Assembly (NCBI GenBank): GCA_900541855.1 | Contig: UQLD01000012.1 | Span: 1-64,000 of the forward strand | Reading direction: 5' to 3' | DNA from: an uncultured Collinsella sp. | GTDB lineage: Bacteria; Actinomycetota; Coriobacteriia; Coriobacteriales; Coriobacteriaceae | Length of the DNA stretch: 64,000 bases | Shown: positions 50,814 to 59,618 of the stretch, one piece after another | Layout of the letters: each line of letters opens with the position of its first letter | Position numbering within the stretch: the stretch's first letter is position 1 | Notes under the pieces: model-generated | Told to the model about the DNA's origin: nothing | The model's database searches: none | What the model saw: the letters and a program-made list of their open reading frames with translations, nothing else | Program-made: the position numbers and the translations under genes

Positions 50814-51608
50814 CTAGTCCAGGCGTTGGCCGTCGGCGCGTACGCGCTCGGTGCCGCGCCCGCTGATCTGACGGATAACCTCGCCGGCGATCATCTGGCC
50901 CATGATGGGCGGCATAAAGCTGGCGGTTCCCAGCTCGGTGCGCTCGTGGATGTTGGAAGGGTCGCGGGGCTGTGTCTTAACCGATTCCTCGCAGCTAAAC
51001 AGTACGTGCAGGCTCTTGATGCCGCGCTTCTTGCATTCTTTGCGCATAATGCGGCTCATGGGGTCACGTACCGTATCGAAGATGTCGGCAAAGCGGAGGC
51101 ACTCGGGATGGAGCTTGTTGGCCCCGCCCATGGAGCTAACCAAACGAATGTCGTGGTCCTGAGCATATTTGGCAATGGTGAGCTTGGCCGAGATGGTGTC
51201 GATGGCGTCGACGACGTAGTCGAGCTTGCCGTCCGTCTGCTCCAAAACGCTCGCGAAGAACTCGTCGATGTTGTCGCTCAGCAGGTATTCGGTGCGTTTG
51301 ATAACGGTGGCGGCGGGATTAATGTCGTGGATCATGGCTTCCATAACATCGACCTTGCGCTTGCCGATGGTGCTGTGAAAGGCGATAGCCTGGCGATTGA
51401 TATTGCTGGGCGCGACGATGTCCTTGTCCAGAATGACGAAATGACCAATGCCGCCGCGGGCGAGCGCCTCGCAGCAATTGGACCCCACACCTCCGCAGCC
51501 GAGCATCAGCACCGTAGCATCGGCGAGCTTATCGAGTGCCTCGCGGCCCATGATGATCTCGAGCTTGGTGTCGCGTGTCTCGACGAGAGCGGCAGCGGTT
51601 TCGGTCAT
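50814..51608 (-). CDS. tcdA: tRNA threonylcarbamoyladenosine dehydratase
   Basis: E1-like adenylating enzyme that cyclises t6A37 of tRNA. The 264-residue product shows the nucleotide loop MLGCGGVGSNCCEAL, the metal/ATP segment NINRQAIAFHSTIG, VDAIDTISAKL, and the TcdA-type tail IFDTVRDPMSRIMRKECKK. No ThiS/MoaD partner is nearby, which supports TcdA over ThiF or MoeB. ATG at 51608 is favoured over 51614 because GGAGG then has a six-base spacer. Confidence 0.9.
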   Translation of the reverse strand: MTETAAALVETRDTKLEIIMGREALDKLADATVLMLGCGGVGSNCCEALARGGIGHFVILDKDIVAPSNINRQAIAFHSTIGKRKVDVMEAMIHDINPAATVIKRTEYLLSDNIDEFFASVLEQTDGKLDYVVDAIDTISAKLTIAKYAQDHDIRLVSSMGGANKLHPECLRFADIFDTVRDPMSRIMRKECKKRGIKSLHVLFSCEESVKTQPRDPSNIHERTELGTASFMPPIMGQMIAGEVIRQISGRGTERVRADGQRLD

Positions 51609-51714
51609 AGACATCCTCCGATGGGGAAGCGAATCGTGTTTTAGCTATCGTCATTATAGGTAATCGCCATAGGTTGCGATGGCGTTTACTTTGATGTGGT
51701 TTGAAGCATTGCGA

Positions 51715-51752
51715 TTAGATAATTAGACAAACATCTAAATATCGAGTATAGT
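51715..51752 (+). promoter_or_regulatory. sdpRI promoter with inverted-repeat operator
   Basis: TTAGAT (51715-51720) and ATCTAA (51733-51738) form an inverted repeat with a 12-base gap. It overlaps TTAGAC (51723-51728) and TATAGT (51747-51752), an 18-base-spaced promoter. ArsR-type autoregulation of the downstream pair is expected. Confidence 0.65.
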
Positions 51753-51786
51753 GTGCGCGTCATGAGAGATGATGAGAGGAGGTCTT

Positions 51787-52065
51787 ATGCCGGGAGAGGG
51801 TTTTAAGGCGCTGGCCGATCCTACACGGCGTCACATTTTGGAACTGCTGCGCGAGGGCAATTGCACGGCCGGGGAGCTTGCCGAGCATTTTGACATCAGC
51901 AAGCCGTCATTGAGCCATCACTTGGCGACGCTCAAAAACGCCGGGTTGGTGACCGACGAGCGCCATGGCCAAAACATCGTATACAGCTTAAACACCACCG
52001 TCATGCAGGACTTGATCGGTTGGTTTATGGGCTTTACAAACACGGAAGGTGATAAGGATGAATAA
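51787..52065 (+). CDS. ArsR-family repressor, SdpR-like
   Basis: A 92-residue winged-helix repressor. FKALADPTRRHILELLREGN, ELAEHFDISKPSLSHHLATL and GLVTDERHGQNIVYSLN are typical; no metal-binding cysteine pair is present, as in SdpR, the autorepressor of the Bacillus sdpRI operon. ATG at 51787 follows GAGGAGG. Its end overlaps the SdpI-like gene by eight bases. Confidence 0.88.
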   Translation: MPGEGFKALADPTRRHILELLREGNCTAGELAEHFDISKPSLSHHLATLKNAGLVTDERHGQNIVYSLNTTVMQDLIGWFMGFTNTEGDKDE

Positions 52066-52762
52066 CGAAAACAAGGGCATTCACGCCACGGGGGTATCGC
52101 GGCGTGTGTGGATTGCGCTGATCGCTCTGTGCGTCGCCAATGTCGTAGTGCACCTCATAGTGATGCCGAGCTTGCCTGCGCAGATTCCCACGCACTGGGG
52201 AGCGAACGGCGCCGTCGACGGTTGGGGCCCTAGCTGGATGGCCTCCGCGCTCGGCGTGCTGCCTCTGGCACTTCTTGCAATGTTCCGCGTGGTGCCGCAC
52301 ATCGATCCCAAAGGTGAGGCATATCGAACCTCGGGCAAGTTCTATCAGGGCTTCGTAATCGCCTTTACCTTGTTCATGTGTGCCGTAAGCTGGCTGGGAG
52401 AGCTTACGGTCTGGGGCGTGGTGCCGGCGGTCGGTTCGGTCAACGTGCTGATTTCCGGTGCTATCGGTTTGCTGTTCATCGGCGTAGGCAACTACTTGCC
52501 GCGTGTGAAGCAGAACTATACGCTCGGTATCAAGACACCTTGGGCGCTTGCCGATCCCGAGAACTGGCGCCGTACGCAGCGTTTTGGCGGCGCCTGCTTT
52601 ATGGTGCTGGGTATTGGCCTGATTGTGATGGGCGTGGCAGGCAGCGTGCTTTCGAGTGAAGTCGTCGCCGCGGTGATTGCGGTTCTGGCGTTTGGTTCGG
52701 TTGGAGCCGTCTACGTCTACTCGTATCTGTTGTGGCGCAAATCGCAGCGAGCCGCTCGTTAA
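52058..52762 (+). CDS. SdpI-family membrane protein
   Basis: A 234-residue membrane protein with about six hydrophobic segments. IPTHWGANGAVDGWG matches the DUF1648 start of SdpI proteins, and GVGNYLPRVKQNYTLGIKTPWALADPENW matches the SdpI C-terminal domain (two parts here around residues 150-178). In Bacillus, SdpI gives immunity to the SdpC toxin and signals by binding SdpR. No sdpC-like toxin gene is seen, so protection against foreign toxins is one idea. AAGG precedes ATG 52058. Confidence 0.88.
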   Translation: MNNENKGIHATGVSRRVWIALIALCVANVVVHLIVMPSLPAQIPTHWGANGAVDGWGPSWMASALGVLPLALLAMFRVVPHIDPKGEAYRTSGKFYQGFVIAFTLFMCAVSWLGELTVWGVVPAVGSVNVLISGAIGLLFIGVGNYLPRVKQNYTLGIKTPWALADPENWRRTQRFGGACFMVLGIGLIVMGVAGSVLSSEVVAAVIAVLAFGSVGAVYVYSYLLWRKSQRAAR

Positions 52763-52826
52763 GGTTGCGGAAAACTAGCGTACGCAGTTCATAGTATGTT
52801 CCGGGGGACTTTTCCCAGGTAGTATT

Positions 52827-52855
52827 AGGGGCGTGGGCAACCATGCCCCTTTTTC
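52827..52855 (+). terminator. Terminator before ettA
   Basis: AGGGGCGTG (52827-52835) pairs with CATGCCCCT (52842-52850) with one G-U, then TTTTTCG. It ends the sdpRI-like transcript. Confidence 0.8.
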
Positions 52856-52945
52856 GTTAAGTTTCAGAGCTGGTTTCCTCATTTCGTTTCCACTAAAGCG
52901 AATCAAGAATAGGGAAACAGCAGGTAGAAAGGATAGAACAGACAT

Positions 52946-54625
52946 ATGGCGGAGTTTATCTACCAGATGTATCAGGCTCGCAAGGCCCATGGCGACAAGG
53001 TAATCCTTGACGACGTGACCCTGAGCTTCTACCCCGGTGCCAAGATCGGCGTCGTGGGCCCCAACGGTATGGGCAAGTCGACCCTGCTCAAGATCATGGC
53101 CGGTATCGAGGAGGTCTCCAACGGCGATGCCAGGCTCACCCCCGGCTACACCGTGGGCATCCTGCAGCAGGAGCCGCCGCTCGACGATGACAAGACCGTC
53201 ATCGAGAACGTGCGCATGGCGTTTGGCGACATGATCGCCAAGGTCGATCGCTTCAACAAGATCGGCGAGGAGATGTGCGACCCGGACTGCGACATGGACG
53301 CCCTCATGGCCGAGATGGGCAAGCTCCAGGACGAGATCGATGCCGCCGACGGCTGGGATATCGATTCCAAGCTCGGCCAGGCCATGGACGCCCTGCAGCT
53401 GCCCGATTCCGACATGCCGGTCAACGTGCTTTCCGGCGGCGAGCGCCGTCGTGTTGCCCTGTGCAAGCTGCTGCTCGAGGCTCCCGACCTGCTGCTGCTC
53501 GACGAGCCCACGAACCACCTGGACGCCGAGTCGATCCTGTGGCTCGAGCACTTCCTGCATAACTATCAGGGCGCGGTGCTTGCCGTCACACACGATCGCT
53601 ACTTCCTGGATAACGTTGCCGAGTGGATCTGCGAGGTCGACCGCGGTCACCTTTATCCCTACAAGGGCAACTACTCCACGTATCTGGAGACCAAGGCCGC
53701 GCGTATCGAGGCGCAGGGCAACCGTGACGCCAAGCTCGCCAAGCGCATGGAGGCCGAGCTCGAGTGGGTACGCAGTTCACCCAAGGCTCGCCAGGCCAAG
53801 AACAAGGCTCGTCTGGCTCGCTACGAGGAGATGGAGGCCGAGGCCCGCGCAAGCCAGAAGCTCGACTGGACCGATATCCGCATCCCTGTGGGCCCGCGTC
53901 TGGGCAACAAGGTGCTCGAGGCCCATCACCTGCACAAGGAGTTCGACGGTCGCGTGCTCATCGATGACCTTTCGTTCACCCTGCCGCGCAACGGCATCGT
54001 GGGCGTGATCGGCCCCAACGGTGTCGGTAAGACCACGCTGTTCAAGACGATTGTGGGTCTGGAGCCGCTGACTTCGGGCGAGCTCGAGGTGGGCGAGACC
54101 GTCAAGATTAGCTACGTTGATCAGAACCGTTCCGGCATCGACCCCGATAAGAACCTGTGGGAGGTCGTCTCGGACGGCCTGGACCACATGATGGTGGGCG
54201 AGACCGAGGTCCCCAGCCGCGCGTACGTGGCGAGCTTTGGCTTTAAGGGCCAGGACCAGCAGAAGCGCGCTGGTGTACTCTCCGGTGGCGAGCGCAACCG
54301 TCTGAACCTGGCGCTCACGCTCAAGCAGGGCGGCAACCTGCTGCTCCTCGACGAGCCCACGAACGACCTCGACGTCGAGACGCTGTCCTCGCTCGAAGCG
54401 GCGCTGCTCGAGTTCCCGGGCTGCTCGGTGGTCATTAGCCACGACCGTATGTTCCTGGACCGCGTCGCCACGCACATTCTGGCGTGGGAGGGCACCGACG
54501 AGAATCCGGGCAACTGGTATTGGTTCGAGGGCAACTTCGAGGCCTATCAGGCCAACCGTATCGAGCGCCTGGGCGAGGACGCAGCCCAGCCGCATCGTAT
54601 TCACCGCAAGCTGACGCGCGACTAG
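52946..54625 (+). CDS. ettA: Energy-dependent translational throttle protein EttA (ABC-F)
   Basis: A 559-residue cytosolic ABC-F protein with two ATPase domains and no membrane part. First domain: GPNGMGKST, LSGGERRRVAL, LLLLDEPTNHLD. The inter-domain linker is basic (KARQAKNKARLARYEEM). Second domain: GPNGVGKTT, LSGGERNRLNL, LLLDEPTNDLD. EttA binds the ribosomal E site and couples translation start to energy charge. The acidic toe region near residues 95-140 is the EttA-type arm. GAAAGGA precedes the ATG. Confidence 0.95.
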   Translation: MAEFIYQMYQARKAHGDKVILDDVTLSFYPGAKIGVVGPNGMGKSTLLKIMAGIEEVSNGDARLTPGYTVGILQQEPPLDDDKTVIENVRMAFGDMIAKVDRFNKIGEEMCDPDCDMDALMAEMGKLQDEIDAADGWDIDSKLGQAMDALQLPDSDMPVNVLSGGERRRVALCKLLLEAPDLLLLDEPTNHLDAESILWLEHFLHNYQGAVLAVTHDRYFLDNVAEWICEVDRGHLYPYKGNYSTYLETKAARIEAQGNRDAKLAKRMEAELEWVRSSPKARQAKNKARLARYEEMEAEARASQKLDWTDIRIPVGPRLGNKVLEAHHLHKEFDGRVLIDDLSFTLPRNGIVGVIGPNGVGKTTLFKTIVGLEPLTSGELEVGETVKISYVDQNRSGIDPDKNLWEVVSDGLDHMMVGETEVPSRAYVASFGFKGQDQQKRAGVLSGGERNRLNLALTLKQGGNLLLLDEPTNDLDVETLSSLEAALLEFPGCSVVISHDRMFLDRVATHILAWEGTDENPGNWYWFEGNFEAYQANRIERLGEDAAQPHRIHRKLTRD

Positions 54626-54633
54626 TAGCAAGT

Positions 54634-54665
54634 AGAAAGGCCGCCACCAAGGGCGGCCTTTCTTG
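54634..54665 (+). terminator. ettA terminator
   Basis: AGAAAGGCCGCC (54634-54645) pairs over 12 bases with 54652-54663 around ACCAAG, with TTTCTTG at the 3' side. Confidence 0.88.
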
Positions 54666-54837
54666 TAGCAATTGCACTGCAGCTATGCCCTGGCTGCGGG
54701 TTTGATTCATAATCAAAGTCATCTCTTTGGGATTAAAGCCCGTTTTTGCTATGAGTGATTTTCTAATTCCGTTTAAAACGTAAAGACGCATTGGGTTGCA
54801 AGGACATAAGCAAATCGAATTGAAATATAACCAGTGC

Positions 54838-54865
54838 TGTAACGTTACAAAAAAGATTATAGAAT
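54838..54865 (+). promoter_or_regulatory. Palindrome and promoter of the AT-rich protease gene
   Basis: TGTAACGTTACA (54838-54849) is a perfect 12-bp palindrome, and TATAGA or TAGAAT follows at 54858-54865 as a -10. The palindrome covers the expected -35, so a repressor or MerR-type activator could act here. Confidence 0.5.
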
Positions 54866-54905
54866 AGGAGTACCTTATAAGTCGCTTCTCTAGAAAGAAG
54901 AACAT

Positions 54906-56033
54906 ATGCTTTCGCGTCGTCGTTTTCTGCAACTTGTCGCGTCTTCAATTGTCGCCTTAGCCGCACGTCCGAAAGAGGTTTTTGCTTCGACGGGCAATAT
55001 TGATGGTGAGCAGATACAATTTACTTCTGAAATTGCGCAAGAGCTTGCCGATAAATATATAAAGGGACTCCTCGGCTATTCGTATACGCCTTCTGACCCT
55101 ATTCCTTTTGTAGATGTTGATGGGTCCCCGCTTGGTTACATTGTTCCGGTTGTGACATCCAATAGAGCCGCGGGCTATTTGGTTTTAGATGCTTCAGATG
55201 ATGAAATACTTACGGGATATCGTTTTGGAGACGGCTTAGTCAGCCCTATGGATCGGGGAGGAGATCTTGGTGTCGAGTCTTATTCTTTCAATAACCCAGT
55301 CGTAATGATCAATCCATTCGAATTCGGCGTGCAATCTTTGGACGGTTCAATAACAACAAATTGCGGAAGAACAATCCCGGCTGTTTCCATAGAAGGACGG
55401 CCTGTCGTTTTATCGAATAAACCTTCAAGCTGGAACGATGTTGTAATTTACGCAACTCAAATGCAGGATTACACAGTATCTGGATTTCGTTCCATTTCTC
55501 AGTTTATGTCATATGATGAAAGCGAGATTAAGAGGCTTACCGCCCACTATGCTTGTATGGTGACAGCTTTTTCGAACGTTGCGGAACTGTATGGCATTGC
55601 CAATTTATATAGCGACCCTTCGCAATATATGCAGATATGGAATTACACCAATACCCATGCTCTTTCCGATGAAGAACAGACTGTTCCCGGCGTTGTTTTG
55701 GGTGGAACGCCGATATCAACCTGTGCAACGGGGTTTACAAATTACTGCGCAAGCAGAGGAAGTACTCTTATCGCCCGCACTGTCTCCTCTCCGGCTATCG
55801 CGAGCATTCAAAATGAGATTAACTCTAATAGACCGAATGTTTTACATGCGAGTTTGTACAACGGATCAGCCCATTCTGTAACAGCGGAGGCTTACGCCAC
55901 ACTTACTGGTAAGAAAACTGGAGAGACAAGGCAGATGATTGGCATAGCGGACGGCTGGAATTCATCTTTATCCTTCCTGAAGTATGATCAGAGCTATTAT
56001 GCGTGGACTTATGGAACGACTTTTTCGAAGTAG
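54906..56033 (+). CDS. Tat-type exported papain-like peptidase
   Basis: A 375-residue exported protein. The N-terminus has a twin-arginine signal (SRRRFLQLVASSIVALAA). Residues about 35-150 resemble a propeptide or inhibitory region (AGYLVLDASDDEILTGY). The second half has a cysteine-peptidase pattern: YACMVTAFSNVAELYG with the candidate nucleophile Cys, GSAHSVTAEAY with His, and IADGWNSSLSF as the last polar residue. It looks like the C10/C39-like group of secreted proteases; the exact family is uncertain. Codons are much more AT-rich than in ettA, suggesting transfer. AAGAAGAA lies before the ATG. Confidence 0.65.
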   Translation: MLSRRRFLQLVASSIVALAARPKEVFASTGNIDGEQIQFTSEIAQELADKYIKGLLGYSYTPSDPIPFVDVDGSPLGYIVPVVTSNRAAGYLVLDASDDEILTGYRFGDGLVSPMDRGGDLGVESYSFNNPVVMINPFEFGVQSLDGSITTNCGRTIPAVSIEGRPVVLSNKPSSWNDVVIYATQMQDYTVSGFRSISQFMSYDESEIKRLTAHYACMVTAFSNVAELYGIANLYSDPSQYMQIWNYTNTHALSDEEQTVPGVVLGGTPISTCATGFTNYCASRGSTLIARTVSSPAIASIQNEINSNRPNVLHASLYNGSAHSVTAEAYATLTGKKTGETRQMIGIADGWNSSLSFLKYDQSYYAWTYGTTFSK

Positions 56034-56403
56034 GGCGATTCGACTAGCTCTGTCTTTGGTGCTGATGGCTTCATTGGTGGGCTGTTCAACAAAGGAAGAG
56101 ATATCGCGCGGAGGTTCCGGAGAAGTGACTGCGACAGACTCAGGTTCATTAGAAATAGCTGGCGGGCATGCCGATGTGATGTTACAAGGAAAAGGCGTGC
56201 TTAGGTCGATTGATGCTGAAGACGCTGTCTGCTCAATAGAGGATTTGAAGACAGGTGAAACTGCATCGTACCGAGTTTCAGATAATGCTGCGAATATGAT
56301 TGAGTCGATACCGACTGGAGCGCAGGTTTCTTTTAGATACTTTGCTCCGCAACTTGAGGATGAGCTTGCTTCTCTGGTGTCTATATGCACCGATGACAAC
56401 TAA
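56011..56403 (+). CDS. Small lipoprotein overlapping the protease gene
   Basis: A 130-residue predicted lipoprotein: a basic start (MERLFRSRAIR), a hydrophobic stretch and the lipobox SLVGCS near residue 25. The mature part has no recognised domain. It overlaps the 3' end of the peptidase gene by 23 bases in another frame, so it is probably translated by coupling; in-frame ATGs at 55984 and 55999 are also possible starts. It may be a partner or inhibitor of the protease. Confidence 0.6.
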   Translation: MERLFRSRAIRLALSLVLMASLVGCSTKEEISRGGSGEVTATDSGSLEIAGGHADVMLQGKGVLRSIDAEDAVCSIEDLKTGETASYRVSDNAANMIESIPTGAQVSFRYFAPQLEDELASLVSICTDDN

Positions 56404-56416
56404 AAGGCCTGAATTC

Positions 56417-56460
56417 AAACGGCCTCGGATGGTCAAATTGGCTATCCGAGGCCGTTTTTT
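56417..56460 (+). terminator. Terminator of the protease-lipoprotein unit
   Basis: AAACGGCCTCGGAT (56417-56430) pairs over 14 bases with 56444-56457, and TTTTTT follows. The structure reaches the stop of the convergent gene at 56459. Confidence 0.9.
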
Positions 56461-57757
56461 ACTCGACCGGGGCTTCGACCTTGTCGATGGCCCAGGCGGC
56501 TCCGAGACCGCCGGTGGTGTTGCGGCGGATGCGCACGGTAACCTCGCGGCGCTCGCCGGCCTGCGTGTAGCACAGGGGGAAGTTTGCGCGGTTTCGCGCG
56601 GCCTCGATGGTACCGCGCTCGCGGGCGATCCAGTAGTACTCGCCGACAATGCCGAGCGTGTCGGCGCCGTAGGGGAGATAGGTCGACAACTGGTGCAGAA
56701 GCGGGCCGGGGCAGAAGACCTCGGTTGCGAAATCGACGGGGAAGTCCTCAGGGATGGCGGGCGCTGCGGGTGCGGGGGTTGGGGCCGCTGCGGGTACCGA
56801 AGCCGGTGCCGGTGCGGGAACTTGGTCGCAAGTAGAGGTGGGCACGGATTCGATGACGGGTGCGGGCTCAGGCACCGGTTCCGGCTTAACTGCGGAATCT
56901 GCGGGCTTCACGGTGACGGGCGCGTCTACAGCTGCAGTTTCAAACTCAACCTGCATCGCGCTCTCATTCTCGACGCTCGACTTTGCTTCGATGGGCGTGG
57001 ATGCCATAGTGGTGATGCCGGCGTTGGCGTTCTCGGGGTCATAGACGACCGTGAGCGAGATGGCGGGCTGCGGCGTCTCGGGCTTCGGCGCCGACTCGGT
57101 AGCGTCTTGATCGGCGGGCTGATCGTCCTCGGCCTCGTCGCCAAAGACATCGCTGTTTTGGAGCGCAGACGCCTCAGGTTGGCTAGCGGCTTCTTCTGCT
57201 GTCGACTTGGGAGCCTCGTTGAGCTCCGCAGTGGCTTCCTGCTCGGATATGACTTCGGGATCGGTCGTAGCGGTGATTTCGGTTTCGGCTTCTGCCGTTA
57301 CCTCAATAGCGACTTCGATCTCGGGCTCGGGCTCGGATTCTGGCACGGCTTCAACCATGGCTTCAGGCTCGGGACGCTTAACGTGCTTGGGGCGCACGGC
57401 CTTGAGGTCCTTCTCGCCGCGTTTTTTCTTTTTGTAGGACTGCTTGGCTCCCTTGGCAGCCTTGGGCTTGTCCTCGCCCTTGGCAAGGGCGGCATCCCAG
57501 GCCTCGTTGGCGATGACCGTGGCATACAGGCGACCGCCCTTAAAGACGGTCAGCTTAATGCAGTCGTCGAGCTCCTCGAGCAGCTCGCGCGTGGACTCGA
57601 AGCCCAGGTCATAAGCGGCCATGTCACCAGCGGCGAGTGCCTCCTCGACCTGCGTCATAAACGTTTGCTTGCCGCATCCAATCGCATCGCGCAGCAGGCG
57701 ATACAGATAGATGTGGTTGCCCAGCGAAAGCGTGGGCGTAACTATTGTCCTGCTCAT
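56459..57757 (-). CDS. Protein with LOTUS-like N-terminus and conserved C-terminal domain
   Basis: A 432-residue protein of three parts. Residues 1-95 (LSLGNHIYLYRLLRDAIGCG, then DLGFESTRELLEELDDCIKL and GGRLYATV) resemble a small winged-helix fold of the OST-HTH/LOTUS kind, which in other proteins binds RNA. Residues about 115-335 are low-complexity, rich in Glu, Pro, Ala and Thr after a Lys-rich patch (KQSYKKKKRGEK). The last 90 residues form a conserved-looking domain (FCPGPLLHQLSTYLPYGADT, RREVTVRIRRNTTGGLG). No signal or membrane segment. GGAG precedes the ATG at 57757. Function unknown. Confidence 0.6.
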   Translation of the reverse strand: MSRTIVTPTLSLGNHIYLYRLLRDAIGCGKQTFMTQVEEALAAGDMAAYDLGFESTRELLEELDDCIKLTVFKGGRLYATVIANEAWDAALAKGEDKPKAAKGAKQSYKKKKRGEKDLKAVRPKHVKRPEPEAMVEAVPESEPEPEIEVAIEVTAEAETEITATTDPEVISEQEATAELNEAPKSTAEEAASQPEASALQNSDVFGDEAEDDQPADQDATESAPKPETPQPAISLTVVYDPENANAGITTMASTPIEAKSSVENESAMQVEFETAAVDAPVTVKPADSAVKPEPVPEPAPVIESVPTSTCDQVPAPAPASVPAAAPTPAPAAPAIPEDFPVDFATEVFCPGPLLHQLSTYLPYGADTLGIVGEYYWIARERGTIEAARNRANFPLCYTQAGERREVTVRIRRNTTGGLGAAWAIDKVEAPVE

Positions 57758-57892
57758 GGCAAATCTCCTCTTTACACACCAAAGCATCTTACCATCGCGC
57801 GGGGCTTGCCATCTCGTCGCCCAAGGCAAACGGGCGCGAACCGCTATCGATTCGCGTCCGTTGTACAGGTTGCCTATCTGGGGATGCAGCGC

Positions 57893-58843
57893 CTAGTTGT
57901 CCGATGTCGTGCCTTGGCTTGAACTGTCAGATGCCGTGCCCGATGTGGTGCCACTCGAATTGCTGTTGTTGCTGTCTGCTGTGCCCGTTCCCGACGTGGT
58001 GTCGCTCGTCTGGCCTCCCGTGTTCGGCTGCGAACCGTCAGTCGTTTGGCTTGAGTCGGTCGTGCCGGATTGCGCGCCGCTGTTGTTCACAGAAGAATCG
58101 GCGCCCTGCGATTGGTTTTGGGTATTCGAGGACGAATCGGTAGAGGTGGAACTGTCTTGCGTGCCGTCCGTCTGTGCCTGCTGGTCTTGCGACTGGGTGT
58201 TGCCATTTGCATCGCTTTCCGTCGTGCGCGACGAAAGGATTGGCTCGGGGCGCTCGCCCAGACCCTCACCGGCGGTGGTGATAAGGATGGCGCCGGCGCA
58301 GGCGATGACCGCGACGATGGCGATGGCGATCGAGAAGACGATGACCTTCTTTTGCGTCTGACTGCGCTCTGCCGCCGCCTTGGCGCGCAGGCTGTCGGGA
58401 GCAACGCGCGCCGTGGTCGCGCGCCCCGCAATCTGGCGCATCTCCTGCGTAGTCGCGGCGCCGCCCAGGTGCTCCTCGGCATTAAACTCAACGGGCTCGT
58501 AGGCGCCGGCGGGGTAGTCGACGGCGGCGTGCGTACCTTTGATGGCTTCGGCGCTGGCAGAGATAAAGTGGCGGTAGACCTGCGATGACACAACGGTGAT
58601 GACCGAGCTCACGGCGGCGCCAATTACTGAACCAGCGATACCAATCTTGGAGGCAAGTGCGACGCTCGTGGCGGCAGCTGCGGCGCCGGCGATGATCTGG
58701 GGAATGGAAATGTCGTCAAACAGGCCCTTTTTGGGCGCGATGGCCATGGTCTGTCCGATGGAATGGTTCTCGTGCACGCCGTTGTTGAGCGATGCTGGCG
58801 TCATGACGCGCGTGCGCGGCGCGTCGGTGTACTTGGTTGTCAT
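57893..58843 (-). CDS. Membrane protein with long Ser/Thr/Gln/Asn-rich tail
   Basis: A 316-residue protein. Two hydrophobic stretches (IIAGAAAAATSVALASKIG and the following VIGAAVSSVITVVSS) are followed by a cytosolic or polar region, then a third segment (VIVFSIAIAIVAVIACAGAI) and about 110 residues of Ser, Thr, Gln, Asn, Gly and Asp (TDSSQTTDGSQPNTGGQ and similar). The tail is probably outside the cell and flexible, perhaps glycosylated. ATG at 58843 follows GGGAGGA. It lies 135 bases upstream of the LOTUS-like gene on the same strand. No family recognised. Confidence 0.65.
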   Translation of the reverse strand: MTTKYTDAPRTRVMTPASLNNGVHENHSIGQTMAIAPKKGLFDDISIPQIIAGAAAAATSVALASKIGIAGSVIGAAVSSVITVVSSQVYRHFISASAEAIKGTHAAVDYPAGAYEPVEFNAEEHLGGAATTQEMRQIAGRATTARVAPDSLRAKAAAERSQTQKKVIVFSIAIAIVAVIACAGAILITTAGEGLGERPEPILSSRTTESDANGNTQSQDQQAQTDGTQDSSTSTDSSSNTQNQSQGADSSVNNSGAQSGTTDSSQTTDGSQPNTGGQTSDTTSGTGTADSNNSNSSGTTSGTASDSSSQGTTSDN

Positions 58844-59017
58844 ACGGGGTCCTCCCGGTGTAAATCTGCTTCGTTTCGTGTAGCCATCAGGGTACCCACC
58901 AGATGTGAATCGTACGTGACATTTAACAGATACCATCAACTCATCAAGGGGGCTTGCTGTCTTTGGTGCAATAGCTTGATGCTAAACTGGATTTACGATT
59001 GCGAGGTGGTTTACGTG

Positions 59018-59257
59018 ATGTACCCGTATATGACATTCGAAGACGGTACCGAGGTCGTTCATTCTGACCTGATTACAGATGGGGATATCGAAAAGGTTGT
59101 CGTGCATTTTGAACGACCGACGGCAGAGGGCTTCGACTCCGCTCGCTGTGAGTTGCCTTCCTGTTCGTGGACTGACTGGGAAGGGCGTTTTACTCAGAGT
59201 GAAAAACGAGCTTTCGAAGAGTGTTTGAGCAAATCATTTAGATTAGTTCGAGTTTAG
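59018..59257 (+). CDS. Small conserved hypothetical protein
   Basis: A 79-residue soluble protein (MYPYMTFEDGTEVVHSD, VHFERPTAEGFDSARCELPS). I recall this pattern as a short conserved protein of gut Firmicutes and Actinobacteria without known function; the recollection is not checked. GAGGTGG lies before the ATG. It marks the left edge of the second AT-rich region and may belong with the peptide locus to its right. Confidence 0.6.
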   Translation: MYPYMTFEDGTEVVHSDLITDGDIEKVVVHFERPTAEGFDSARCELPSCSWTDWEGRFTQSEKRAFEECLSKSFRLVRV

Positions 59258-59336
59258 TTCGAATATAGAAGCCGAATGCGATGACCTAAAGCGTATGCAT
59301 TTTTAGTATTAGATGCGTATGAAATGGAGGATGTGA

Positions 59337-59618
59337 ATGGATGAGCTAATAGACTTTAAAAAACGATTTCTCAAGAATGGCGAGCTGGTTTCAATTCCAA
59401 AAAAGGAAAGCTATAAAAGAATCATGCTGCTATGGGCCGTCTCTTTCTTTGAATTAAATACAAGTTATACGGAGCTTCAGGTTAATCGTGTGCTGTCACA
59501 GCTCTATCCTGATTATGCCGTGTTGAGGCGGTACTTGGTTGATTATGGATTCCTATTAAGGGATGAGCGAGGCCTGAAATACGAGGTTAATCGTGATGTT
59601 CACGGTATTGAGAGCTAG
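59337..59618 (+). CDS. DUF2087-type regulator-like protein
   Basis: A 93-residue protein matching the DUF2087 pattern: IPKKESYKRIMLLWAVSFF, then YTELQVNRVLSQLYPDYAVL and RRYLVDYGFLLRDERG, a winged-helix-like arrangement often fused to or used as a regulator. GGAGGATGTG precedes the ATG. GCGTATG occurs twice upstream (59291-59297 and 59315-59321) and might be a binding site. Its end overlaps the MFS gene by 23 bases, so the two are coupled. Confidence 0.75.
   Translation: MDELIDFKKRFLKNGELVSIPKKESYKRIMLLWAVSFFELNTSYTELQVNRVLSQLYPDYAVLRRYLVDYGFLLRDERGLKYEVNRDVHGIES

Noticed and set aside
56300..57922. Long plus-strand frame opposite the LOTUS-like gene
   Set aside because: It is rich in Gly, Arg, Leu and Cys from the antisense of Glu/Pro/Ala codons, runs through a strong terminator and has no ribosome site.
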